A stretch of DNA of 23,353 bases from Elysia marginata (Eukaryota; Mollusca; Gastropoda; Plakobranchidae), in the NCBI GenBank assembly GCA_019649035.1, contig BMAT01003899.1, positions 62,399-85,751 on the forward strand, read 5' to 3'. Below, piece after piece: positions 9,801 to 21,800 of this stretch (the first letter of the stretch is position 1; each line of letters starts with the position of its first letter). The notes beneath the pieces were generated by a model. The model was not told where the DNA came from and made no database searches. It saw only the letters and a program-made list of their open reading frames with translations. A program made the translations under genes and the position numbers.

Positions 9801-12800
9801 TCAAAATTCTTTCAGTTAAAGATAATGTACCAGTATATAAATATAAAAAATAATAATAATACTAAAAATTTCATTCATCTGTTTTCAAGAAATTCGTTTT
9901 ACAGATGTGGTTCAAGAAGACTATGGATTAGCCCATTTTATGTAACTATTGTATTCTACTACACTTCTAAACTTCATTATTGGCTGGACAAATTGATATT
10001 AAACTAGATTAAACTGAGCTACACATACAGCTACAGTGTAATACAGTCGGACCCGCGAAACTGGGAAATGCGAAATCGGGAAAAATCCCAGGGAACGGAA
10101 TTTTTTCTATCTAAAGTCATCATGAAATCGGGAAATTTTACCCCCCTAATCGGGGAAAAAAATCTGTAAATGACTGTCAATATCAAGTGTTGACGGCATG
10201 TTATTTGCGGTCTAGACATAGGGAAAGCACATCACTCAGGCGTTATGAATGAATTAGCACACAGGTAATCGATAAATGTTTGCTCTGTGCTTAGGCGACG
10301 TTTAGCAAGATGCTTGGGAGGGGCGTCGAGAAGTCTAACTGCCACGCGACGGTCTCAGGGTCAGTTCATTCCAGGTAGACATTGGTCAAGCTGTGTTTGA
10401 TCTAATGGGTAATCTGGCAGATGGTAGACACGCGCCAGACATGGTGCAAACAAAGTTTGTTTTGTCACAACCAGAGTCAAGCGGTCCTTTTCACCCCATC
10501 CCTACTCTGATTCTTTTTCTTACTCACAAACACTTTCTCTCCATCTATCTACCCCCCCCCCTCTCTCTCTCTCTCTTTCCACCTTACACCCACAAACACT
10601 CTTCCTTCTCTCCTCAGTCTTTTAACTTCTCTCTCTCTCTGACTATGTCTCCATCTCTTCCTTCCCTCTTTCTCTCTCTCTCTCTCTCTGCCTGAGTTTT
10701 ACATTTATTTCCACTAGAGGTTCAATTTTTAGTAAAAATGCAAAGACCCTGAAAATCGGGAAAACCCGGATAAAGATGCCTTCTCCCGAAATTTCCCGAT
10801 TAAGCGGGTCCGACTGTATTTATTAAATGCAAAATACAAAGCAATAACTCTCACAAGGGCTACAAAGTTCAATAAGCATTTCCGTAATTTGTATAGATCT
10901 ATATATATATATATATACATAGCCTCTAATTATGTTGCAAAGGTTATTTCTACTTGTCAATAGGCATTTCTATCCTAAGTTCTACATATGTCTCGCGTCC
11001 AAGGCAAATGGGTTGGAAGTTGAACATTTGCTTTTTCTGACAAAACACCAAGTTTCCCCTCTTTGTCTCTATATTTTAAATCAACAAAAGTTTTCACATC
11101 TTTCCACAAAATATTGAGAACTTTATGTAATTCTTACGTTTCAAGCCTTAGAGGAATATCTTGTTCAAAATTTTAAAAAACATTTGAAAATGAAAACTGC
11201 GACACACAACTCATTCACCCTGAGCGCAAGACATAAACTCTTGTAGTTTGTACAATCTATGTTTGTAAAAATAAAAGTTTTCATGTTGCACAAACTAACA
11301 AAACGTTTTTTCAAACTCTAAAGTGTCACATTTTAATATTTGAGTCATAATTTCCCTACGTTCTAATGCTAAAAATGAAATTCCTGTTTATAGGCTGATT
11401 TAATCGTATGTTAAGAAAAATAAATGTACCTTGTATTGAGCATCAAAATAATCTGATGATCTTGTTAAATTGGAAAGTGATGCCCTAAGCTTCTGAATGT
11501 TTTGCACAGCTTCCTTTCCAAGTGGATACCTGAAAAAAAAAATAATTTGAAAAAAAAAATAACCAAACAGTGAATCTGAATGGGAAATAAAAAAAACAAA
11601 AAAATAAAATATTATTTAACTGCTTTACCCAAAGAGAAAGGAAACAAAATTAAAGCCAATTTAATACAAAAAGGAACTGATTAAACCAAAATGCATTTAG
11701 CCTTGAGATTTCTTGCTCAAAAAAAGCAAAATAAACACTATTGTATCTTGCTCTAGAAAGGATTATGCAAATTTTGCTGTCTTTGAATGTGGGATAAGCT
11801 AAGAAACTTTGTTAATCATAATATCCTATATTTCTTCAGCTTTAAGATAAGTGCAATCAATCATAAGTAATTGAATTTAAAAAATATGTTTTTCACTAAT
11901 GTGGAATTTATTTGGCTTTTTTATTGCTATACCATAAATCTAAAATATTTATAATTTATTTGACAGGTATAAATATTAAGGGGCAAAAACTTACCCCGTA
12001 GTTGAGTCAATAGCATGTGCAATAATGAAGATATTTGAATACTGAAGTCCTAATGCCAAGTATCTCTTGAACACTTTCTCCATGTTCCACTGATGATCCA
12101 TTTCAACAAGAGACAGAAGCATGGCACAATGGGTTGCACTGAAAGTCAAATCTGCTGACGGGTGCTTGAACCCTTTCTGATGAAGTCTTGAGAAGTCTCT
12201 TTCAATGATAAAGATATTGTACCTGGATTAAGAAAAAAGATGGTTTACTCCACTCATAAAAAGGAAAAATAATAAAGTACAAGTACTACTGCGAAGTAAT
12301 TCACTGACCACTAAAAGACAAATCTTACCATTTGCATTACATTTCATTAATCTTTCTTTCTTTCTTTCTTTTTTTTTGAATGCGGAAAATTGGTGAGACA
12401 GAAAAAAGTCAAGTGCCGATTTCTTTGAGGACGGTAAAAAATGCCGATTTCCCCATAAATGCAGTAGAATGGAAGCACTAATTATTTTCAATGAGAATAT
12501 GTCTCGATCGATTATTAATGTTTTTTTATCCGATATACACCACTAAACCGGAAATAAGAATGTCATATTTTTCCATAACAAAGGTGCTTTCCGTACTTCG
12601 TCTACTTCCCTTTAATGTTGGAGGAAAACGGAGCATAATTACGGAATTGAAATTACGGACTTGAACTGAGCAAAACGAAATTATGGATCTGTACGAAACA
12701 AAACGGGAAATACGGATTTACTATTTTTACGGAGAGTCAGCATCCCTGATTTAACGACTTTCCAGTCAAGAATGAAACGAAATAAGAACTTAGCAAAGTT

Positions 12801-15800
12801 TGGGAAAGTTGTGTTTGTCCTGACCTTGCTTCAAGCATACAGAGCAACTGCTTGTTGTGTGATACTTTACTTGAGCAAATCAAAGTAAATGGTGTTGAGA
12901 CACTTCTAACCTCTGGTACACCTGAAACAAAATGAATGTGGAACAAACAAAACATTGACTTTTGAGATTATATAATCTTCGTATGCATGGCACAGGTTTT
13001 GTTTTTGCTTAAAAATTAAATACTCACCATCCGGCGGCATAAGCCAATCATTATTTGAGAGTGAACAAAAAGCATTCAATAATAAGTGGAAACCACCAAC
13101 TTCCACTTATGAAAAACAAATATGACAACTTGAAAAACCTCATAAGTAAGTTTCATCATGTGAAATGGATTTACTCTCTTAGAGCTGGCTGCCCTTGGTA
13201 CTATAAATTTAGAATATTAAATATAAAAAAATAAAGAGAAACGTCCTTGGACAAGAACTCAGTGCTTCTGACTCAACCTATAGCCTCTCACACCTTGACT
13301 GAGGTTAACCAATTGGAAGTTGTAAATCTTGAGCATATTTAGCAACAAACTGTTAATAAACAGGTTAAACAAAAGCAACATAGTCAAACCCATTGAACAC
13401 TGCAGCACCCTCTTGTTTTTTTGCAACAAAAGGATTGCAAGGGGCAAATGGAGGGTCAAGGTACTGCCCTTTGTTTGATCATGACAGTCAAAACTTTAAA
13501 AAATCACTTGGTTAAACAGCCATTTCATAGCTTTCAACTTTTACTTAATAATGCACAGTGCAAATAAGCTAGCTACCTAACATTTTGTCAGTATTTTAAC
13601 CTTGGCTACTTTTTAGACGTTGAAAACGGTGAAGCTGTCCTGAGCCAAGTTAGGACAAGGGTTTAATTGATTAAAGAAACTGACAACTTCTCTTAATCCT
13701 GTTAAAATGAAAATTTATTCACTTTTACAGCAGTATCAAATCTTTTGCTTTATACCTTCTATCTTACCTTGATGTGCTGCAGGAACATTGAGCAATTCTG
13801 TCACAAGGCCAACATAAGAGCAATCTTGGTTTTTACAAGCAGTCTTGAAGAATTTTCCAAGGCCATCATCATATTGTATGACTTTTGAGAATTGAGACAA
13901 ACATGTAGTTGGCATTGATTCCACATACTGAGTAATGCAGACCATGTTACCAGTTTTGCTAGAAAGATATTCAAGACATCAAAACATGTTATTAGTCTAA
14001 ACAGAGGAATATTTTTTTGCACTGCAGGTCAATTTGAGCAAACTGACGTGTTGGATTCTGAGAGAAAAATGCCACAAAAACTGTTCTTTTAATAGGTTAA
14101 TTATGTACACCAATAATATCATTAAGTACAATAATAAGATTATTGAATCAGTGTTTGAAATTTTAAAGAATGGATTGAACCAGGCAGTTGATTGCTATGC
14201 AGTTAAGACCTTTATCTAGATGTTTTTTTCTCTATTAACCCCTTCACTGCTACACAAATTGCACACCTGTGTGCAATGAAAATTCCTAAGGAAGCACTGA
14301 GGAACAGGTCATTCCATCAATTTTGCTCTGTCTTGATTGTCTTCTTGGTAAATCTATCGTTGATTAGATCTTGATCTAAATCAGCAACTGTGTAGCAAAA
14401 CCAAAGCTGGCGCCATTGCAGAGGTAGTCAGCTGGCCTTGACTAGGCCTACACAGCACAGGAACACGACTGTGTTTGCGTGTGTGTGCGTGTAATAAACT
14501 CAGCTGCTGGGTATTCTTCATAAAAAAGTATAGTCAGTATTGACTAGTTTTGGTTCCGAAAGCTTTGACCTTTCCGGTGATACTATTTTTGTCCACTGAA
14601 AGCAAGGATTGGTTATCTAGTAGGCGAAACAAAACCTGGTTTATAGTGCATTAGACCCCTGGGGCAGTAGCATGACGGCGTGCACACATAGAGCTGTCAA
14701 GTATTGCTTACAAAAAAAAAAAGAATCTCCTGAATTAATAACCTGTGTATCGAAAGCAAAAAAAAAATAAAAAAAATAAACTGGGTAACAAATGTTTCAT
14801 TATTTACAAAAAGCTAAGAAATTTTCAAAAATGTTTATATTTCCATAACACGAAACTCTCCACTTGGCTTTTTATGAGACAACTAGGCCTACCAATATAA
14901 CTAAAATGTGCGTAGTTTACTTTATATGTGAAACTAAAAAGTAAATATTGAAAAGAGGAAAGTAGGGTAGAGACTCAAATAAATTATTACATGTGGTCAC
15001 TGCAGTTTCATTAATTTTCTTTTTTTACTTACAATCATCAATATTCTTATGATGATTCAAAGAAAACTTAAAAAGGAAGAAAAGGGAAAATACGGTAAAT
15101 AAACAGTCTTCTATCCTTACTTTTGAACATCATCAGAATCTCCTTTGTTCTCCTTTTTTCCATTTTTTATCATCTTTTTATGCTGATTATCTTACAGCTG
15201 GACTGTATTAGCCCCAGCAATGAAAACTGATAACTTTAATAAATGAAAATGGTTTATATTCCTTTTATTCATTACATTGGGTAGAAGGTGGTCTGACAAC
15301 TATAACAAGAGGTTCAAACAAACAAATCTTACATCTCCATGGGCTGAGACTTGAAATCCGGCAAGACTGTTACTGAGAGCTGGGGTGCGCTGCACAATAA
15401 TGTTTTGATGCTCTGTTGTAAATGAGGAAGATTTCGGGGAACAACAACCAAAATCTGGAAGAACAATAATAATAAAAACAAAAACTTTGCAACTAGTCGA
15501 CATAACATAGGTATACCTAAATTTAAATAAAGAATTACAGCAACGCCATTTCAAAGCAAATTTCTATTTGTTTATTACAACTTTAAACCATAAAATAATT
15601 TTATAGGGCTAATCACACTGCTCAGTCCTACTATAGTCCCCTGTCCAGCATGAACAATAGTGGGGACAAGAAAACAGCTTCCCTTGGGTTTTTGTGCAGC
15701 AGAGGTGTGTCATGACCAAATTTTTTATGGCTGCTAATTGTATTCCTCTTGCAAAGAAAATGTTTTATTCATGTAAAATGTAAAACTTAGGCCTGCTTCA

Positions 15801-18800
15801 AATCTATAAGCAGATTTAGAATAATTGCATCAAAATAAGCAAACTTCATGATTACTTGTTTATTCAAAGTGTAGTTGAGAAGTATTTCCAAGGCCTGAAA
15901 AATGGTTGTTCTTATTTTGTTTTTGGCTCTACTCTCCTTCAGTTGTCTCATATAGGTAAAAGGCTTTATGTTTGACTTCAAAAAGAGTATAAAAAGTGAT
16001 TCTATAAAACTGTGGGTATTTCTTCGTTACAATTCAAAATATGTGTCTTAAAAATCATTAAGGTCCCATAAAAATAAGACATATAGAGTGACTATTGCTC
16101 AAGTGAAGTTGAGAACTGTGTGCTTTGCAAGACCCTTGTTTTTTTTTACACTTAAGCATGCCTGAAAAAATATAATTAGGTAGGGAGTGCTCCTTTGGAA
16201 AAAAGGCACGACAAAATACTTATTATTTATAAAAATATTTTGAAACACTTATTTTAAAAATACACTTTTTTCTGTTTGCAAGCCACGATTTTAGTTTAAA
16301 AAATTAATCTTGTTTTTCTGGCTATATTCACATGCAAAATATAAACTATAAAAAAATAAGTACACTTTTTTAACATATGTGTACAGAACTATTCTATTAA
16401 TAAGTTTAATCCTTGAAAAAAATTTAAAAAACTTGACATGGGTTCAGCTATCTTCATGCACAAGCAATTTACTATATAAAAAAATACAATCATATATGGT
16501 CCAGTTGCTGTTTTGAACTATACTTTAACAAAATCTTTTACATTCAAAGTTTGATTTATCAGTATATATTATTCAATACAACAGAGGAATAAATTAGTAA
16601 TCCGAATTCAGATTGATTACACACAAATTCAAATAATCTAGGCTTAAATCATTTGGACTCAATTGTATTCTTAAAGACATAAGAAGTCTAACATCCTTGT
16701 AAACATACGGGCACTTCCACTTTCGGAAACGTTCATTATTTTTCTATAACGCGTTGTATTTCTACCGGCCGATATAATCGGCCGTGACAGTACAGAATGG
16801 CCCACGGCCGATTTAATTGGCCAGCTGACACTCATTGGGTTAAAAAGACAACCCCTTGACAGTAAAAAAAAAATATGCAACTTTCTTCAAACCTTACTCC
16901 CAGAGCGTCTTGAGCAGAATCTGTTAATTTCCAACCACAAGTACTCTTGTTTTGGATGCAAGATGTTCTTCTTTAGCACTTCACCTTGCATCTGATACAC
17001 TTTTTTGATGATATCTTCAAGTTTGTCTGTCATACAAGAGGTAGTAGTGATGAATTAACTAAAGTCTGTATGGAAATTAATTTAAGTGAATGTAAACTCA
17101 TCAACTTACATTTCGAAAGTTAATTTTGAAAGGAGCCGACTAATAATAATAATAGTAATTATAAAAATAACATTAATAATAAACGTTTAGAGTGCCTAAA
17201 AATTGCTACAACAGTGCTAGGTGGCACTAATGCATACATACATTACAACAGTTACCTTAGTTTTAGTTAAAACCATTGTAAACAAGTGGAACATTTAGCA
17301 GAATCGAGAGTTTAGCAATACAAATGGATAAAAACTATTACAATATCCAAAATATATATTTCTGTCTACATATATCATATTTCTGCCATGCTCAAACATT
17401 GATACAAAAAGTTTTCAACTCTAACCTTTAAAATATTCTTTCCAGCTCTCTTTTTGTGACACCAGGTAAGCACAACAAGCCTCCAAACTCGAATTTACTA
17501 AATAATCAGCTGCTGTTCTCAAGGTATGGAGGTATAACACATTTTGAAGACAGTCACTGTCTGATGAAAAGACAAACAGTGTTACAGAAATGTGTGCCAC
17601 TTTGGTTTAGTTTAAAAAAAAACACTCAAAAAATTAAACATTTTGTAACATAATGCTTTCAAAACAATCAAATCTTGTAAAAATTAAATGTTTCTGCTCC
17701 TCTGAACAATATATTTTCTCAGAAATATTCTTGTGCAATATGAATGAATACAATCTCTATTCTTATTACATTGTTTAAAACTTTCCGCTTCCTTTGAGAT
17801 AAATTTACAAGAATATATTTTTACAATAAAGATTCTTTGTTTATATACAGTGTATTTCTCAAGATAAAACTACCAATCTAAAGTGATTTCCCCCTTTTCC
17901 AATACTGTAATAGGAGAAGAAAGGCCATTAAAACTGGTGCTTGTTACACTTTGTATGTTGAATTTCTTGGCCAAAGGCTGAAAAAGAATCTGATTTCTCC
18001 ACATTTGTGGCAAAAATTTTCTTTAAAAAAATCAATTTGTGAAAAAGCAAAGATGTTTCTTAAAAAACATTAATTGTATACACTAATCATTATATATTTT
18101 CAAAAACCAAGCTGTTTTATCAACAGAAATATCAAAGAAGTTAGTAACCTATATCTTCTTGTTCCAAAAACTGTTTTTCAATCTCTTTGAATAGAAATCT
18201 AGCAGAGTCCACACTGATGCTCATGAGTGTCTCTGATCCAGAGATACGCTGGGCTCTTTTCATGTATTCTAGATATGGAGCAGCGCTTTCAACCAAGCAT
18301 AGCAAAATATCCTCCATGGGACCTGTAAGGGAAAGTAGCAAAGCTTTTCAAAGATCCTTAGATATGACTTTCTTATTGTCTGATTGAAAAAAATAATATC
18401 AATTCATCAATTGAAAAAAAATACGAATCTCGTGCCATCAAAACTAGTAAACTGAAAACAACTTCTTAACCCTTTTACTAACCTCAACTTTTTAACCCCC
18501 TCACTGCTCCATCCTGTACACAGATTAACACTTTTCATCCTCTCTAACTTGCACTTTGCACTAAGAAACTTGAGCAAAATACTCCTTTTTCAAGAAGAAA
18601 AAAGTACTTAAAAACCTAAAAAAAGCTAAATGTCCTCCCTTTGAGTTGATCAAAGCTAACAGGAAATGAATTATCTAAATATAAAAAACCTTGCATAGGG
18701 TATTCGCAGCCTCCGACTCATGCAAGACATAATCAATATGCAAACAGTGCCAATGAGTTCAATGTCAGAAATTTTAAATCTTAGAAAAAACGTTTTAAAA

Positions 18801-21800
18801 TTATATTTTCTCCTTTTTTTTTGTTATATTTTAAATCAAAAGAACTAATAACTTTGCACAAAATTGGGATAATTTCCTCCAACTTTTAAATTTTGAACAC
18901 TGAAAAAGATTCATTGTTCACATGACCAATGACATGTAATATGAAAACTGCAACACTGACTAATTTTCACTAGCTATGCGACATATATAAATTTTAGGTA
19001 CCTTTGAAAGGAACAGGCTGGATTCTAATTTCAAACCCTTGCTGCAAACTTTGATCAGGCTTCTTGGAGACATGCACATCAATTTGCTCTTTTGCACAGG
19101 ACTGAACTTCACTTTTGGCTGGCTCTGTGAAAATTTGAAAGATGACTTTTCACTTTAGAATTGTGTGACTACCAATATAAATAAAAATACCTGGAGTAAG
19201 TCATAAAAAAAACAAACATCCTGGTTTTAAGCAGGATCAGATAGATATTTTTGCATTTGAACTATAAACTCCTGATTAAAAAAAAAAAAAACCCTATACC
19301 TGGCCTCCTGACTTCAAAATGCAGTGATTGGGTTGTCTTTGTAACAGACTATCAAAATCATCAAAATTTGCTAGTACTTCGGCAACTTAAAAAAGCTGTT
19401 TACATGGACAGTTAGTTCTTACAGATCCAGGTCGACTCCTTCATTTGTAAATTTTGTTCAATTTATAAGTGAAAAACGCTTGATTAAACAAAATATGGGT
19501 GCCGACGCATTTTTTTTTTACTTCTGCGCACATGCAAATTAAATCTGCCTGTATGATTGGTTCAAAATAAACCTCTATTTAGCCGTAGTATACTGGGACC
19601 TAGCTTCACTGCTTTATCCGTGATACTGTGCTTAGTGATATAAGCCATAAAAAAGTGTTACAGTGCTCAGTAATATGAGCCATCCACCGCTTAAGCGGTG
19701 TTAGGAGCTCAAAAGGTTAGCATCATTTTTGGGCTATTGAAAAATTCTTTATTTTCAGCACTTTTTTCAATCTTTGATCACAAGATAAAAGCCCACTCAA
19801 TAAATCAGTAGAGTTTGTTTTGTGAAAAAAAATGCAATAAACATACTAAAATTTAATGAATGAAGCAAATCAGACTATGTGAGTCATTCTAACCACACAA
19901 AAAATTTCAAACCAGTCTCCAGCTGAGGCATCTGAATATTCAACACTGGTCTATGTGAAAAATATATTTATCAGTCAATTTTGAACGTTCTGTTTATTGC
20001 CACAAAGCGCAGAACCAGGCTCATAACGGTATCTACAACCTTTCAACTTCCTTTGCTATCTGCAGTGCAAAAAATTATTTTGTGCACTCTCAACCTGTTG
20101 TATTACCAGAACCTTTAAGTTTCTTTCTATGTCTCAAAAATAGAAAGGAATCCAGGGGGTTGTTGTCTTCAATTTGCTGGAAATCAATTCCAGGTTCCTC
20201 CAGTGCCTTCTCTTCTGGTCAATGGGTCAACATGTGTGGAAAAAAATCACAAAAGATAAAAAAAAAATCATTCAACTTAAAATTATCATCCAATATAATT
20301 TCTTTGAAATGGCATTAAAAACACAGCGAAATCTATTTAAGCCAACACTTTTCAGGTAAATTTTAATTGCTTTAAGACAGTGGTTGTGGTAAGTCCATAT
20401 ATTTTAAAAACTTTTTTTTCCTGAATATACAATATTATTTTTTTGTCTGAGTATGTAGCCACTATGCCCTTTTAAATACACTAGCTGATAACTGACTTTG
20501 TAAAGACATATCAGGTCCTTGACAGTAGGAAAAGCAAAAATGTAAGTATTGTCAGGTCCTGTACAAATATTTTCATCTGTGCCAAATAGTCTACTTAGTT
20601 CAAATGGTACTTCACTTGACAATAAGTTTAAAAAATTACAAGATATTTAAAGTGAATCGACTTTAGATTAGTAACCAAGTAAATATAAAAAGAGACAAAT
20701 AAATCTTGATCTTCTAAAACCTGCCTGGGTAGTTAGTAGCTTTTCTATGCAAGGAGACATCGACTGTTTGACATTCTAGGTCTTCTCTTCTCCAGTCTCT
20801 GCATTCTAATGTTCAAAGTTGAAATTTGATATTTCAATTACTGCAGTTTTAGAAGTGAACAGCTTTTTAAATTTCTAATAAATAATCCCAAAGGAAATAA
20901 CATTTCTTAAATGTTAAATGATGGTTGAATATCCCACATAAAAGAAAAAAATATGAATGTATTGATAACTAAACAAACTGTCATTGATTGATGAACCTTT
21001 TCAGGATAGGGGTGCAAAGTTTCTTAAAAATGTCCTTCAACTTAGTGATTGCATAGTAATGATTTGAATTAATTTTTAAAATTTGACTAAAAGCGTTTTT
21101 TTTCCTGCCGAGCCAAAGTATCAAAAATCCACTTTTTATCAGTTTTAACACCAATAATATGCTCTCTACGTAGCTAATTATCTTAAAGCTTGAGTCTGTT
21201 TTCTGAATACTTAAGTGTGTGAGAAAGTGATACTGGTGCTCCTGGATTCTTTTTTTGGGAAATATGAGTCCACAAAAAGGATTTTTTAAATTTTGTAACA
21301 ATTAACAAACATTTCAAAATTATTGTTTTCTGTGAAAATTGAGCCAAGAAGATAAAGTAAATGTGATATTGCTAAAAATCAGAAGTTATAAAAAAAAATA
21401 TTTAAGAGTCTAATTACAATTTGAAAATTTAGTTTAGGGCACCTACGCTTAACCAATTCAAAAGCATCATCTTTATGGACTTCTTCTATGGGCTTTGTGT
21501 TAGACTCCTCCATATCTGCCTCCAAAATGTCAATGTTAAGTAAAGGAACAGTGACATGAGACAGTTCTGGGTCTGTCAACACATGAGCAACTTTGGATTC
21601 CAATGTGACTGGTGTGAGGCTAATTAACTCTGTGGCCTGTTTAATGGAGTTGGGTGGCTTTTCTGATGGACTCATACTTGGCTCTGTAAAACAAATATAT
21701 ACAGTGCGGTGTAAGCAAACTGCATGTTTATAACAAAATCCCTTGAAACTTTTCTTGAAATTGTAAATGAATATTGTATAATTTTTTTTTTACCATTATA

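Noticed and set aside
10393-10695. 100-codon plus-strand frame
   Set aside because: The second half is the CT microsatellite (Ser-Leu repeats) and it lies wholly inside the MITE.
13236-13262. Word resembling a common invertebrate repeat (minus strand GTTCTTGTCCAAGGACG)
   Set aside because: Too short to assign without a copy search.
15300-15554. 84-codon minus-strand frame over exon 15333-15454
   Set aside because: It is open but in the wrong phase for both neighbours; the LVVVPRN frame joins both sides.
20404-20622. 72-codon minus-strand frame with coding-like composition inside an intron
   Set aside because: No acceptor/donor pair gives the phase needed to enter the SHOC1-like chain, and the possible donors are weak. 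I cannot recognise any domain.
20981-21301. 106-codon minus-strand frame
   Set aside because: AT-rich, Lys/Ile/Leu/Phe-dominated product with no recognised motif and no fitting splice sites; probably chance.
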